A stretch of 6,478 bases of DNA. Source: Nitriliruptoraceae bacterium. Lineage in GTDB: Bacteria; Actinomycetota; Nitriliruptoria; Nitriliruptorales; Nitriliruptoraceae. The DNA is taken from positions 1-6,478 of the forward strand of contig SKTG01000089.1 of the NCBI GenBank assembly GCA_007118045.1. The letters run 5' to 3'. This document shows positions 1-5,057 of this stretch, in pieces (positions within the stretch are counted from its first letter, which is position 1; each line of letters starts with the position of its first letter). The position numbers and the translations under genes are program-made. A model generated the notes under the pieces. It searched no databases and was not told the DNA's origin. It saw nothing but the letters and a program-made list of their open reading frames with translations.

Positions 1-233
1 GCCGGGTCGCCGTCACGGTGCCCCTCGAGCTGCTGCCGGACCTCGCGGCCGGTCACCGCGTCGACGTCATCGGCGCCGGCCACGACGGGGAGGTCCACCG
101 CCTCGCTGCCGGCGCCACGGTCGTCGGCACGGACGCGGAGGATGCCTGGCTGGCCGTCACGCCTGAGGAAGCCGTGCAGGTCAGCGGCGCCGCCGCCGCG
201 GCGAGGGTGGGGGTGGTGATCCATCCGCCGTGA
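1..233 (+). CDS. SAF-domain protein, possibly CpaB/RcpC-like (3' fragment)
   Basis: Only the last 76 or so codons are present; the frame is open from base 3, and the true start lies left of the window. The fragment begins with VAVTVPLELLPDL, then AGHRVDVIGAG, a short Val/Ala-rich strand region and a final VTPEEAVQVSGAAAAARVGV. That order (a 'VPxExxPxLxxGxRVDV' strand, a short variable stretch, then a 'VxxEEAxxVxxAxAxxxVxV' helix and strand) is typical of the end of actinobacterial SAF-domain proteins and of the CpaB/RcpC family, which take part in Flp/Tad pilus assembly at the envelope. The family call is pattern recognition from a C-terminal piece. Whether this is a true pilus protein or one of the many uncharacterised SAF proteins cannot be decided here. 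The GTG at base 18 is internal, because conserved sequence continues upstream of it. The last 53 bases overlap the end of the oppositely oriented SDR gene. Confidence 0.55.
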   Translation, partial: RVAVTVPLELLPDLAAGHRVDVIGAGHDGEVHRLAAGATVVGTDAEDAWLAVTPEEAVQVSGAAAAARVGVVIHPP

Positions 234-1737
234 CCCCGTGCTCGGCGAACCGCTCCGCCTCGGCCGCCAGGCGCCGCGCCATGCGCGGGAAGATCAGCCC
301 GTGGAAGGGCACCAGGCAGGCCCAGTACAACCGGCCCCACAGGCCCCGCGGATGGAACCGAGCCCGCTGCTCGAGGCGGCTGCCGCCGGCTTCGGGCGTG
401 ATACGGAACTCGAGCCAGGCCTCCCCCGGGACCTTCATCTCGGCACGAAGGCGCAGCAGGGCGGGTCGCTCCAGGGCCTCGACGCGCCAGAAGTCGACGA
501 CCTCGCCGACCGCGAGCTCGGTCGGGTGCCGCCGCCCACGCCGCAGGCCGATGCCGCCGACGAGCTGGTCCAGCAGCCCGCGGATCTGCCACATCCACTT
601 CGGCGAGTGGTAGCCGCTGCGACCACCGATGCTGCACACGGCCGCGAACATCGGCTCGGGTGGGGCGTCGGAGTGCACGCTGCGTTCGTCGGCGAAGACG
701 GTCCCGCCCGACCAGTGCGGATCCTCGGGCTGGGGATCCTCGGGCGTCCCACCCGGTGCCGCGCCTCCGTCGTCAGCCGGCGCCGAGCGCGGGCCGGTAC
801 CGCCCGCGCTGGCCCAGGTGGTCGCGACCTCGAGGTCCTGGATGCGGGTGAGTGCCATCCGCACGGCCTCGCGGAACGGGATCGTCGCCCGCGGGATCAT
901 GCCCTGGATGCGGTCGTCACGCACGACGACCTCGTTGACGAGGCTGTCGACCAGCGGCCGCGCGAGGCCCGGAGGCAGCGGCGTGACCAGCCCCACCCAC
1001 AGCGAGGACAGCCCAGGCGTGAGCACCGGCACGGGCAGGATGATCCGCTTGCGGAGACCGGCGAGCTCCGCGTAGGTCTGCATCAGCTCCGCGTAGGTCA
1101 TCACGTCCGGTCCACCGACCTCGAGGATCTCCCCGGCGGTGGCCGGCTCGTCGAGCACCGCGACCAGGTAGTGCAGCATGTCGCGCACCGCGATCGGCTG
1201 GCACCGCGTGCTGACCCACCGCGGCGTGGTCATCACCGGGAGGACCTCGACGAGGTGGCGGAGCATCTCGAACGAGGCCGAGCCGGAGCCGATGATGATC
1301 GCCGCCCGCAGCTCGGTGACCGGGACCGTCCCGTCGGCGAGGACCCGACCGACCTGCTGACGCGACCGCAGGTGGCTCGAGAGGTCCTCGTCGTCGGTCC
1401 GCCCGAGACCCCCGAGGTAGACGATGCGCTGCACCCCGTTGGCGGCGGCGGCGTCGCGGACGTTGGCCGCGGCCTGCCGGTCCTTCGCCTCGAAGTCGCC
1501 CTTGCCGTCCATCGAGTGGACGAGGAAGTACACCGCGTCGACTCCGCGGCAGGCGGCGTCGAGCGTGTCGGGCTCGAACACGTCGACCTCGGCGACCTCG
1601 ACCTGATCGCGCCAGGGGCGGTCGTCGAGCTTCGCGGGGGTCCGTGCGGCGCACCGCACCTCGTGCCCGTGCGCGAGCAGCTCCGGGACGAGCCGCCCCC
1701 CGATGTAGCCGGTCGAGCCGGTCACCAGTACTCGCAT
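181..1737 (-). CDS. Atypical SDR NAD(P)-binding protein with C-terminal DUF2867
   Basis: The product is 518 residues. Residues 1-13 hold a dinucleotide-binding TGxxGxxG loop (TGSTGYIG), and Arg32 after strand 2 suggests NADP(H). The N-terminal Rossmann domain runs to about residue 300. It lacks the classical Tyr-x-x-x-Lys catalytic pair; SSHLRSRQQVG (120-130) occupies that region, as in atypical NmrA/YbjT-like SDRs, so it may bind a nucleotide or act as an unusual reductase. A Gly/Pro/Asp-rich linker (about 309-343) leads to a DUF2867 domain (about 345-495) with PKWMWQIRGLLDQLVGG, DFWRVE and AEMKVPGEAWLEF. The same two-domain order occurs in many 'SDR family oxidoreductase' proteins of unknown substrate. 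The tail ends in a run of five Arg. I chose the ATG at 1737 because it starts exactly at the Rossmann strand and has AGGA six bases upstream. A GTG at 1785 would add 16 unlikely residues. It lies 44 bases downstream of the S9 peptidase gene and is probably cotranscribed with it. Confidence 0.9.
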   Translation of the reverse strand: MRVLVTGSTGYIGGRLVPELLAHGHEVRCAARTPAKLDDRPWRDQVEVAEVDVFEPDTLDAACRGVDAVYFLVHSMDGKGDFEAKDRQAAANVRDAAAANGVQRIVYLGGLGRTDDEDLSSHLRSRQQVGRVLADGTVPVTELRAAIIIGSGSASFEMLRHLVEVLPVMTTPRWVSTRCQPIAVRDMLHYLVAVLDEPATAGEILEVGGPDVMTYAELMQTYAELAGLRKRIILPVPVLTPGLSSLWVGLVTPLPPGLARPLVDSLVNEVVVRDDRIQGMIPRATIPFREAVRMALTRIQDLEVATTWASAGGTGPRSAPADDGGAAPGGTPEDPQPEDPHWSGGTVFADERSVHSDAPPEPMFAAVCSIGGRSGYHSPKWMWQIRGLLDQLVGGIGLRRGRRHPTELAVGEVVDFWRVEALERPALLRLRAEMKVPGEAWLEFRITPEAGGSRLEQRARFHPRGLWGRLYWACLVPFHGLIFPRMARRLAAEAERFAEHGVTADGSPPPPSPRRRRR

Positions 1738-1743
1738 CGATCG

Positions 1744-1747
1744 TCCT
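1744..1747 (-). promoter_or_regulatory. Shine-Dalgarno site of the SDR gene
   Basis: AGGA on the minus strand lies six bases before the ATG at 1737. It decides between that ATG and the upstream in-frame GTG at 1785, which overlaps the stop of the preceding peptidase gene. Confidence 0.55.
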
Positions 1748-1781
1748 GTCGTCGGCCTGCCCGGGGCCCTGGCCGGACCCC

Positions 1782-3668
1782 TCACGTGCGGTCGCCGATC
1801 ACCTCCCGCAGGAAGGCGGCGATGCGCGGGTACGCGTCGACGCGGTTCGCGAGCTTCGACAGCCCGTGCCCCTCGTCCTCGTACACCGCAAGTTCGCTGC
1901 GCACGCCCCGTTGGGTGAGCACGGTGTGGATCTGTTCGGCTTCGGACAGCGGGACCCGGGGGTCGTTCGCGCCGTGGACGATGAACAGGGGCGCCCGGAG
2001 CTGCTCGACGTGGTTGATCGGCGACGCAGCTTCGAGTACCTCACGGTCGTGCTCCAGCGAACCGTACTCGCGCTCGCGGAACGCACGCCGCCACTCGGAG
2101 GTGTTCTCGAGGAAGGTCACCAGGTCCGACATGCCGACGATGTCGACGCCCGCGGCCCAGCGTTCCGGCTGCATCGTCAGCCCGGCCAGCACCATGTAGC
2201 CGCCGTAGGACCCCCCGTAGAGCGCCGCTCGGTCGCGGTCGAGGTCCTCCCGTGTCCCGAGCCAGTCGTGCAGGGCGGCGAGGTCGCGGACCGAGTCCAG
2301 CCGCAGCTCGACGTCGTCGAGGTGCTGGTAGCGCTTGCCGTAGCCGGTCGAGCCCCGGACGTTCGGCGCGACCACGGCGAACCCCTGCGCCAGCAGGTAC
2401 TGGGTCAGCGGGGTGAACGACGGCCGCCACTGGCTCTCCGGGCCCCCGTGGATCACGACCACCACGGGGAAGGGTCCGTCGCCGGTGGGTGGGGTGAACA
2501 CGAACGCCGGGATCTCCAGCCCGTCGAACGAGGGGAAGCGCACCCGCTCCGCGTCGACGAAGCTGTCCGGATCGACGTCGCACGGGCTCACGGTCAGACG
2601 TTCGAGCGTGCCGGTGTCGGTGTCGTAGCGCCAGGCGTCGCCCGGCATCAGGGGCGAGGTGTAGGCGAAGGTCAGCCACCGGCCGTCCTTCGAGAAGCGC
2701 AGGCCTCCCGCCACCCCGTCCCCTGGCAGCGGCACCGTCGCGGTCACCTCGAGGCCGTCGGGATCGTGCAGCCGGGCGCGGGTGACGCCGTCCTCGTTCC
2801 AGGCCACCAGCAGGTGCCGACCGGCCCAGTCGACGGAGCAGCCGCTGTCCCACCCCGGCTCGATCACGTAGCGCCACGCGCCGTCGGGCGTCCCCCGGGC
2901 GATGCCGCTGAACTCGCGGCCGACGTCGGTCGCGAAGAAGAACGCGGAGCCGTCGGGCAGCCAGGACGGAGCTCCGACGCTGGCGCTCTCCTCGTGCGGA
3001 GCCAGCTCGACCACACCGGGACCACCCGGTGCGGAGGGCTCGTCGCCGATGGCGTCGAGGTCGACGAGGTGGGCCCGGTTGTCCCCGGCGACGGTGGTCA
3101 GCTCGGTCACCGCGAGGTGGCGGCCGTCGGGCGAGAAGCCGGCGGGCTCGGTCCAGCCGCCGGTGGCGTAGACGCAGCGTTCCTCGCGGGTCGTGAGGTC
3201 ACGGACCCACGTGTCGAAGGCGACGCCGTCACGCCGGTTGGTGGCGTAGGCGAGCAGGCGCCCGTCCCGGCTGACCCCGCCGGGCCGGTGGATGTGCTCC
3301 GGGTCGACGACGAGCTCGTCGAGGTCCTCGGGGCCGCGCAGGGCCTGCTCCGGGTCGTCCGGAGCGGTGAACAGCTGGTACCGCTCGTTGCCGCCCACGT
3401 CGGTCGCCAGCAGCAACCGGTCGGCGCCGGCCCCGGACGGGTCGGCGGGGAGGTAGCCCGCACCGATCGGTTCCTCGAAGTCGGTCAGGCGGACCAGGTC
3501 CTCCGCGGCGACGGGCAGCTCCGAGCTGGCCAGGTCGAGCCGGTGGACCTGCGAGGTGCCCGGCAGGTCGGAGGCGATCAGCAGCTTGCGTCCGTCGGGC
3601 GAGAAGCTGGCCGGCGACGCCGTGCGGATCTCGAGGTAGCGGCGGATGTCCACGTCAGGTGAGCTCAT
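1782..3668 (-). CDS. S9 family peptidase (prolyl oligopeptidase / acylaminoacyl-peptidase type)
   Basis: The product is 628 residues, a normal length for an S9 dipeptidyl/acylaminoacyl peptidase. Residues about 15-370 form a beta-propeller with recurring PD40-like blades, for example SFSPDGRKLLIASD (21-34), VSRDGRLLAYATN (132-144), GFSPDGRHLAVTE (177-189), LPDGSAFFFATD (237-248) and FSKDGRWLTFAY (325-336). Residues about 375-628 are an alpha/beta-hydrolase domain. Its HGGP loop is at 407-410 and NVRGSTGYG at 436-444. The nucleophile motif GGSYGG has Ser487, the acid is probably Asp569 in HGANDPRVP, and the base is His601 in EDEGHG, so the catalytic triad is intact. The expected reaction is cleavage of short or N-blocked peptides, with the propeller gating access. 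There is no signal peptide, so it is likely cytoplasmic. No convincing Shine-Dalgarno precedes the ATG, but a TACCCT box seven bases upstream fits leaderless expression. The downstream neighbour is the SDR/DUF2867 gene, 44 bases away. Confidence 0.94.
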   Translation of the reverse strand: MSSPDVDIRRYLEIRTASPASFSPDGRKLLIASDLPGTSQVHRLDLASSELPVAAEDLVRLTDFEEPIGAGYLPADPSGAGADRLLLATDVGGNERYQLFTAPDDPEQALRGPEDLDELVVDPEHIHRPGGVSRDGRLLAYATNRRDGVAFDTWVRDLTTREERCVYATGGWTEPAGFSPDGRHLAVTELTTVAGDNRAHLVDLDAIGDEPSAPGGPGVVELAPHEESASVGAPSWLPDGSAFFFATDVGREFSGIARGTPDGAWRYVIEPGWDSGCSVDWAGRHLLVAWNEDGVTRARLHDPDGLEVTATVPLPGDGVAGGLRFSKDGRWLTFAYTSPLMPGDAWRYDTDTGTLERLTVSPCDVDPDSFVDAERVRFPSFDGLEIPAFVFTPPTGDGPFPVVVVIHGGPESQWRPSFTPLTQYLLAQGFAVVAPNVRGSTGYGKRYQHLDDVELRLDSVRDLAALHDWLGTREDLDRDRAALYGGSYGGYMVLAGLTMQPERWAAGVDIVGMSDLVTFLENTSEWRRAFREREYGSLEHDREVLEAASPINHVEQLRAPLFIVHGANDPRVPLSEAEQIHTVLTQRGVRSELAVYEDEGHGLSKLANRVDAYPRIAAFLREVIGDRT

Positions 3669-3675
3669 CGTGCGC

Positions 3676-3681
3676 AGGGTA
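3676..3681 (-). promoter_or_regulatory. Candidate -10 box of a leaderless S9 peptidase transcript
   Basis: TACCCT on the minus strand fits the actinobacterial TAnnnT -10 pattern and ends seven bases before the A of the peptidase ATG, so transcription would begin at or next to the start codon. This agrees with the lack of a ribosome binding site. No clear -35 element is visible, and in such GC-rich DNA the hexamer could occur by chance. Confidence 0.4.
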
Positions 3682-3697
3682 GGGGCGGACGACGCGG

Positions 3698-3730
3698 ACC
3701 CCGACCGCGGAAACGACCGGTCGCCGGGGT
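3698..3730 (-). terminator. Candidate hairpin after the lipoprotein gene
   Basis: ACCCC-GACCG and CGGTC-(3-base bulge)-GGGGT can pair into a ten-pair stem with a ten-base loop (CGGAAACGAC). It starts at the last base of the lipoprotein stop codon and lies upstream of the S9 promoter box. No U-run follows on the minus strand, so it is at best a non-canonical GC-rich terminator. The 10-bp palindrome CGACCGGTCG (3714-3723) inside it could instead be a protein-binding site. Confidence 0.3.
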
Positions 3731-4644
3731 CAGGTCAGCGGCGGACGGAAGGCGTCGAGGGCGGCGTCGCACGCTTCCTCGACGTCGGCCCCCACCGGCC
3801 CGTCGCACTGGACGCTCCACAGCGCGCCGACCTCGGGGACGGGGACGAAGCGCTGCCGCACCTCGCGGTCGAGCACCTCGGGGTCCAGCACGTGCACCAC
3901 CTCGGCGACCTCGTCCACCTCCGGACCGTCGTATGCGACCGGTGCGGCACGTCGCACCTCGGAACCCTGCTGCTCGAAGACGGTCTCGTACACCTCGGCG
4001 ACGGCGGCCGCGTCGTCCGGCTCGACGTCCAGATCGAAGGGCGCCACGTTGACCTGGAGCGTGACCACGTCGTCGTCGGGCGCCCCGCCGACGCCGGGCG
4101 GCAGCACGATCATCGCGCGCACGTTCGAGATGCCAGGCTCCAACGGATCGAGGCGGGGTGCCCAGAAGCGCCACCAGTCGGTCTCGCCGGCGACCGCTTC
4201 CAGCGGTTCGAGCGACGCGCCGACCTGCCAGGTCTCGGCCTCGTCCGGCGCGCCGATCACGAACGGACCCGTCTGCTGGTCCTCGACGGTGACGGGCGAC
4301 CAGCCGTCCGGCAGCCGACGCTCGAGCTCCTCGGTCGGTGGCGCCTCCGTCGGGACCTCGCTCTCGTCGAGCCCGAGGTCGGCGGGGGCGTCGTCGTCAC
4401 CCGGCGTCGGCTCCTCCGGGGCGTCGGGTTCGACCGCGTCGGGTCCGGTCTCGTCCGGCTCGACGTCGGCCGGCGCCTCATCGGCCGGCGCCTCGTCCCC
4501 GGGTGAGCAGGCGACCAGCGCGAACACCAGAGCGACGAGCCCGAGAACGCGGACGCCGGCGCGGACCCGTCGGGCCGCGCCAGGCCCCCGCTCGCACGGT
4601 GGAGTGGGACCCGACGAGCGGTACACGGACGGGACAGGGCGCAT
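3730..4644 (-). CDS. Secreted lipoprotein of unknown function with acidic linker
   Basis: The product is 304 residues and is not recognised as a named family. A basic N-region (RRVRAGVR, 25-32) and hydrophobic core (VLGLVALVFAL) lead into a lipobox LVAC, with Cys46 as the predicted lipidated residue, so the mature protein should sit on the outer face of the membrane. Residues 47-108 are a disordered-looking linker rich in Asp, Glu, Pro and Ala that contains a doubled DEAPA. A compact domain follows from LPDGWSPV (111-118) to the end, with a Trp-rich TDWWRFWAP (155-163), VYETVFEQQGSEV (218-230) and a closing WSVQCDGP...EEACDAALDAFRPP with Cys280 and Cys292. The 'xPDGW' opening and 'C...F.xFR' ending recall PsbP/LpqN-type actinobacterial lipoproteins; this is only a resemblance. 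The ATG at 4644 has a weak GAAGA seven bases upstream, and no in-frame ATG or GTG lies closer to the hydrophobic core except a GTG at codon 7. Longer versions of the frame run into the DUF6457 gene and look non-protein-like. Confidence 0.82.
   Translation of the reverse strand: MRPVPSVYRSSGPTPPCERGPGAARRVRAGVRVLGLVALVFALVACSPGDEAPADEAPADVEPDETGPDAVEPDAPEEPTPGDDDAPADLGLDESEVPTEAPPTEELERRLPDGWSPVTVEDQQTGPFVIGAPDEAETWQVGASLEPLEAVAGETDWWRFWAPRLDPLEPGISNVRAMIVLPPGVGGAPDDDVVTLQVNVAPFDLDVEPDDAAAVAEVYETVFEQQGSEVRRAAPVAYDGPEVDEVAEVVHVLDPEVLDREVRQRFVPVPEVGALWSVQCDGPVGADVEEACDAALDAFRPPLT
4466..4495 (-). repeat. 15-bp tandem duplication inside the lipoprotein linker
   Basis: Two adjacent 15-bp copies (4466-4480 and 4481-4495) differ at one base and encode DEAPA twice, just after the lipidated cysteine. 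An in-frame duplication here would lengthen the surface linker without altering the folded domain. Confidence 0.85.
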
Positions 4645-4672
4645 CTGCAGATCTTCGTTGCGGGGGCCGGCG

Positions 4673-4678
4673 AGGGTA
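4673..4678 (-). promoter_or_regulatory. Candidate -10 box of the lipoprotein gene
   Basis: TACCCT on the minus strand sits 28 bases before the lipoprotein ATG, leaving room for a short leader carrying the GAAGA site. The surrounding CGCCCGTACCCT differs by one base from the sequence before the S9 peptidase gene. No clear -35 is seen, and the hairpin at 4684-4707 lies where a -35 would be. Confidence 0.3.
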
Positions 4679-4683
4679 CGGGC

Positions 4684-4707
4684 GGCCCGGCCGGGTCCCG
4701 GCGGGCC
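4684..4707 (-). terminator. GC-rich hairpin between the DUF6457 and lipoprotein genes
   Basis: GGCCCG-(G)-CCGG pairs with CCGG-CGGGCC across a three-base loop: ten G-C pairs with one bulged base. It lies 16 bases after the DUF6457 stop codon. No U-run follows, so termination is uncertain. Because it also abuts the candidate lipoprotein -10 box, it could be an operator-like dyad instead. Confidence 0.35.
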
Positions 4708-4723
4708 CTTCTCGCCTGCCGTT

Positions 4724-4966
4724 CTACGGGTCCGTGGGTTCGAGCGACCGCACGAGGGCCCGTAGCGCCGCCGCGCGCTCCTCCGGGGCCTCCTGTGCCA
4801 GCGCCACCCCCACGAGGTAGGTCGAGATGGGGGCCGCCCACCGCTCGGACGTGTGGGCGGCGATCCGGGCCAGGTCCAGCAGGGCTTCACGCTCCTGCTC
4901 CCCGACCGACCCCGGGGCGGCGGGACACGCCGCCCGCAGGCGTTCGAACCAGTGCTCGGGATCCAT
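4724..4966 (-). CDS. DUF6457 small protein linked to molybdenum cofactor genes
   Basis: The product is 80 residues. MDPEHWFERLRAAC is followed by a helical core LLDLARIAAHTSERWAAPISTYLVGVALA (29-57) and a final helix ERAAALRALVRSL. The 'LLDLAR.xAHxxER.AAPxxTYLxGxA' pattern matches the DUF6457 family as I remember it: an all-helical domain found as a small protein, or as the C-terminal part of MobA-like proteins, in actinobacteria. Its molecular role is unknown to me; a helper role in molybdenum cofactor maturation is inferred from its neighbours. The start at 4966 is well supported by a perfect AGGAGG seven bases upstream. It is divergent from the mobA-fdhD fusion with 91 bp between the starts. 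No signal peptide or membrane segment is visible, so it is likely cytoplasmic. Confidence 0.85.
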   Translation of the reverse strand: MDPEHWFERLRAACPAAPGSVGEQEREALLDLARIAAHTSERWAAPISTYLVGVALAQEAPEERAAALRALVRSLEPTDP

Positions 4967-4973
4967 CGGGTGG

Positions 4974-4979
4974 CCTCCT
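4974..4979 (-). promoter_or_regulatory. Shine-Dalgarno site of the DUF6457 gene
   Basis: A perfect AGGAGG on the minus strand, seven bases before the ATG at 4966. It fixes the start of this small gene and rules out the upstream extension of the same frame. Confidence 0.85.
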
Positions 4980-5029
4980 GCTGCTCGACGGCGGGACCGG
5001 GCCGGCAGCCTGCCACGGGCGACCCGGGT

Positions 5030-5035
5030 TACCGT
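5030..5035 (+). promoter_or_regulatory. Candidate -10 box of the mobA-fdhD gene
   Basis: TACCGT in the 91-bp divergent region would start transcription near 5042, giving a leader of about 16 bases that holds the Shine-Dalgarno. No -35 match is seen. An interrupted inverted repeat GGCAG-C-CTGCC (5004-5014) lies upstream, where a regulator might bind. Both are weak signals. Confidence 0.25.
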
Positions 5036-5043
5036 GCAGCTGC

Positions 5044-5052
5044 GGGGAGGAG
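5044..5052 (+). promoter_or_regulatory. Shine-Dalgarno site of the mobA-fdhD fusion
   Basis: GGGGAGGAG ends five bases before the GTG at 5058 and eight before the GTG at 5061. Both starts are in frame and differ by one residue, so the exact start is uncertain by one codon. Confidence 0.7.
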
Positions 5053-5057
5053 CGGCG

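Noticed and set aside
238..2199. A 653-codon open frame on the plus strand
   Set aside because: It is antisense to the well-supported SDR and peptidase genes. Its translation is low-complexity, rich in Arg/Gly/Asp, with no domain, and long antisense frames are expected opposite GC-rich genes.
1644..3662. A 672-codon open frame on the plus strand
   Set aside because: It lies opposite the S9 peptidase gene, whose propeller motifs and catalytic triad are clear. The antisense translation shows no recognisable motif.
4645..5016. Upstream extension of the lipoprotein frame to a start at 5016
   Set aside because: The added residues are Arg/Pro/Ser-rich shadow sequence across the DUF6457 gene, and they would bury the signal peptide. 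The ATG at 4644 gives a proper lipoprotein.
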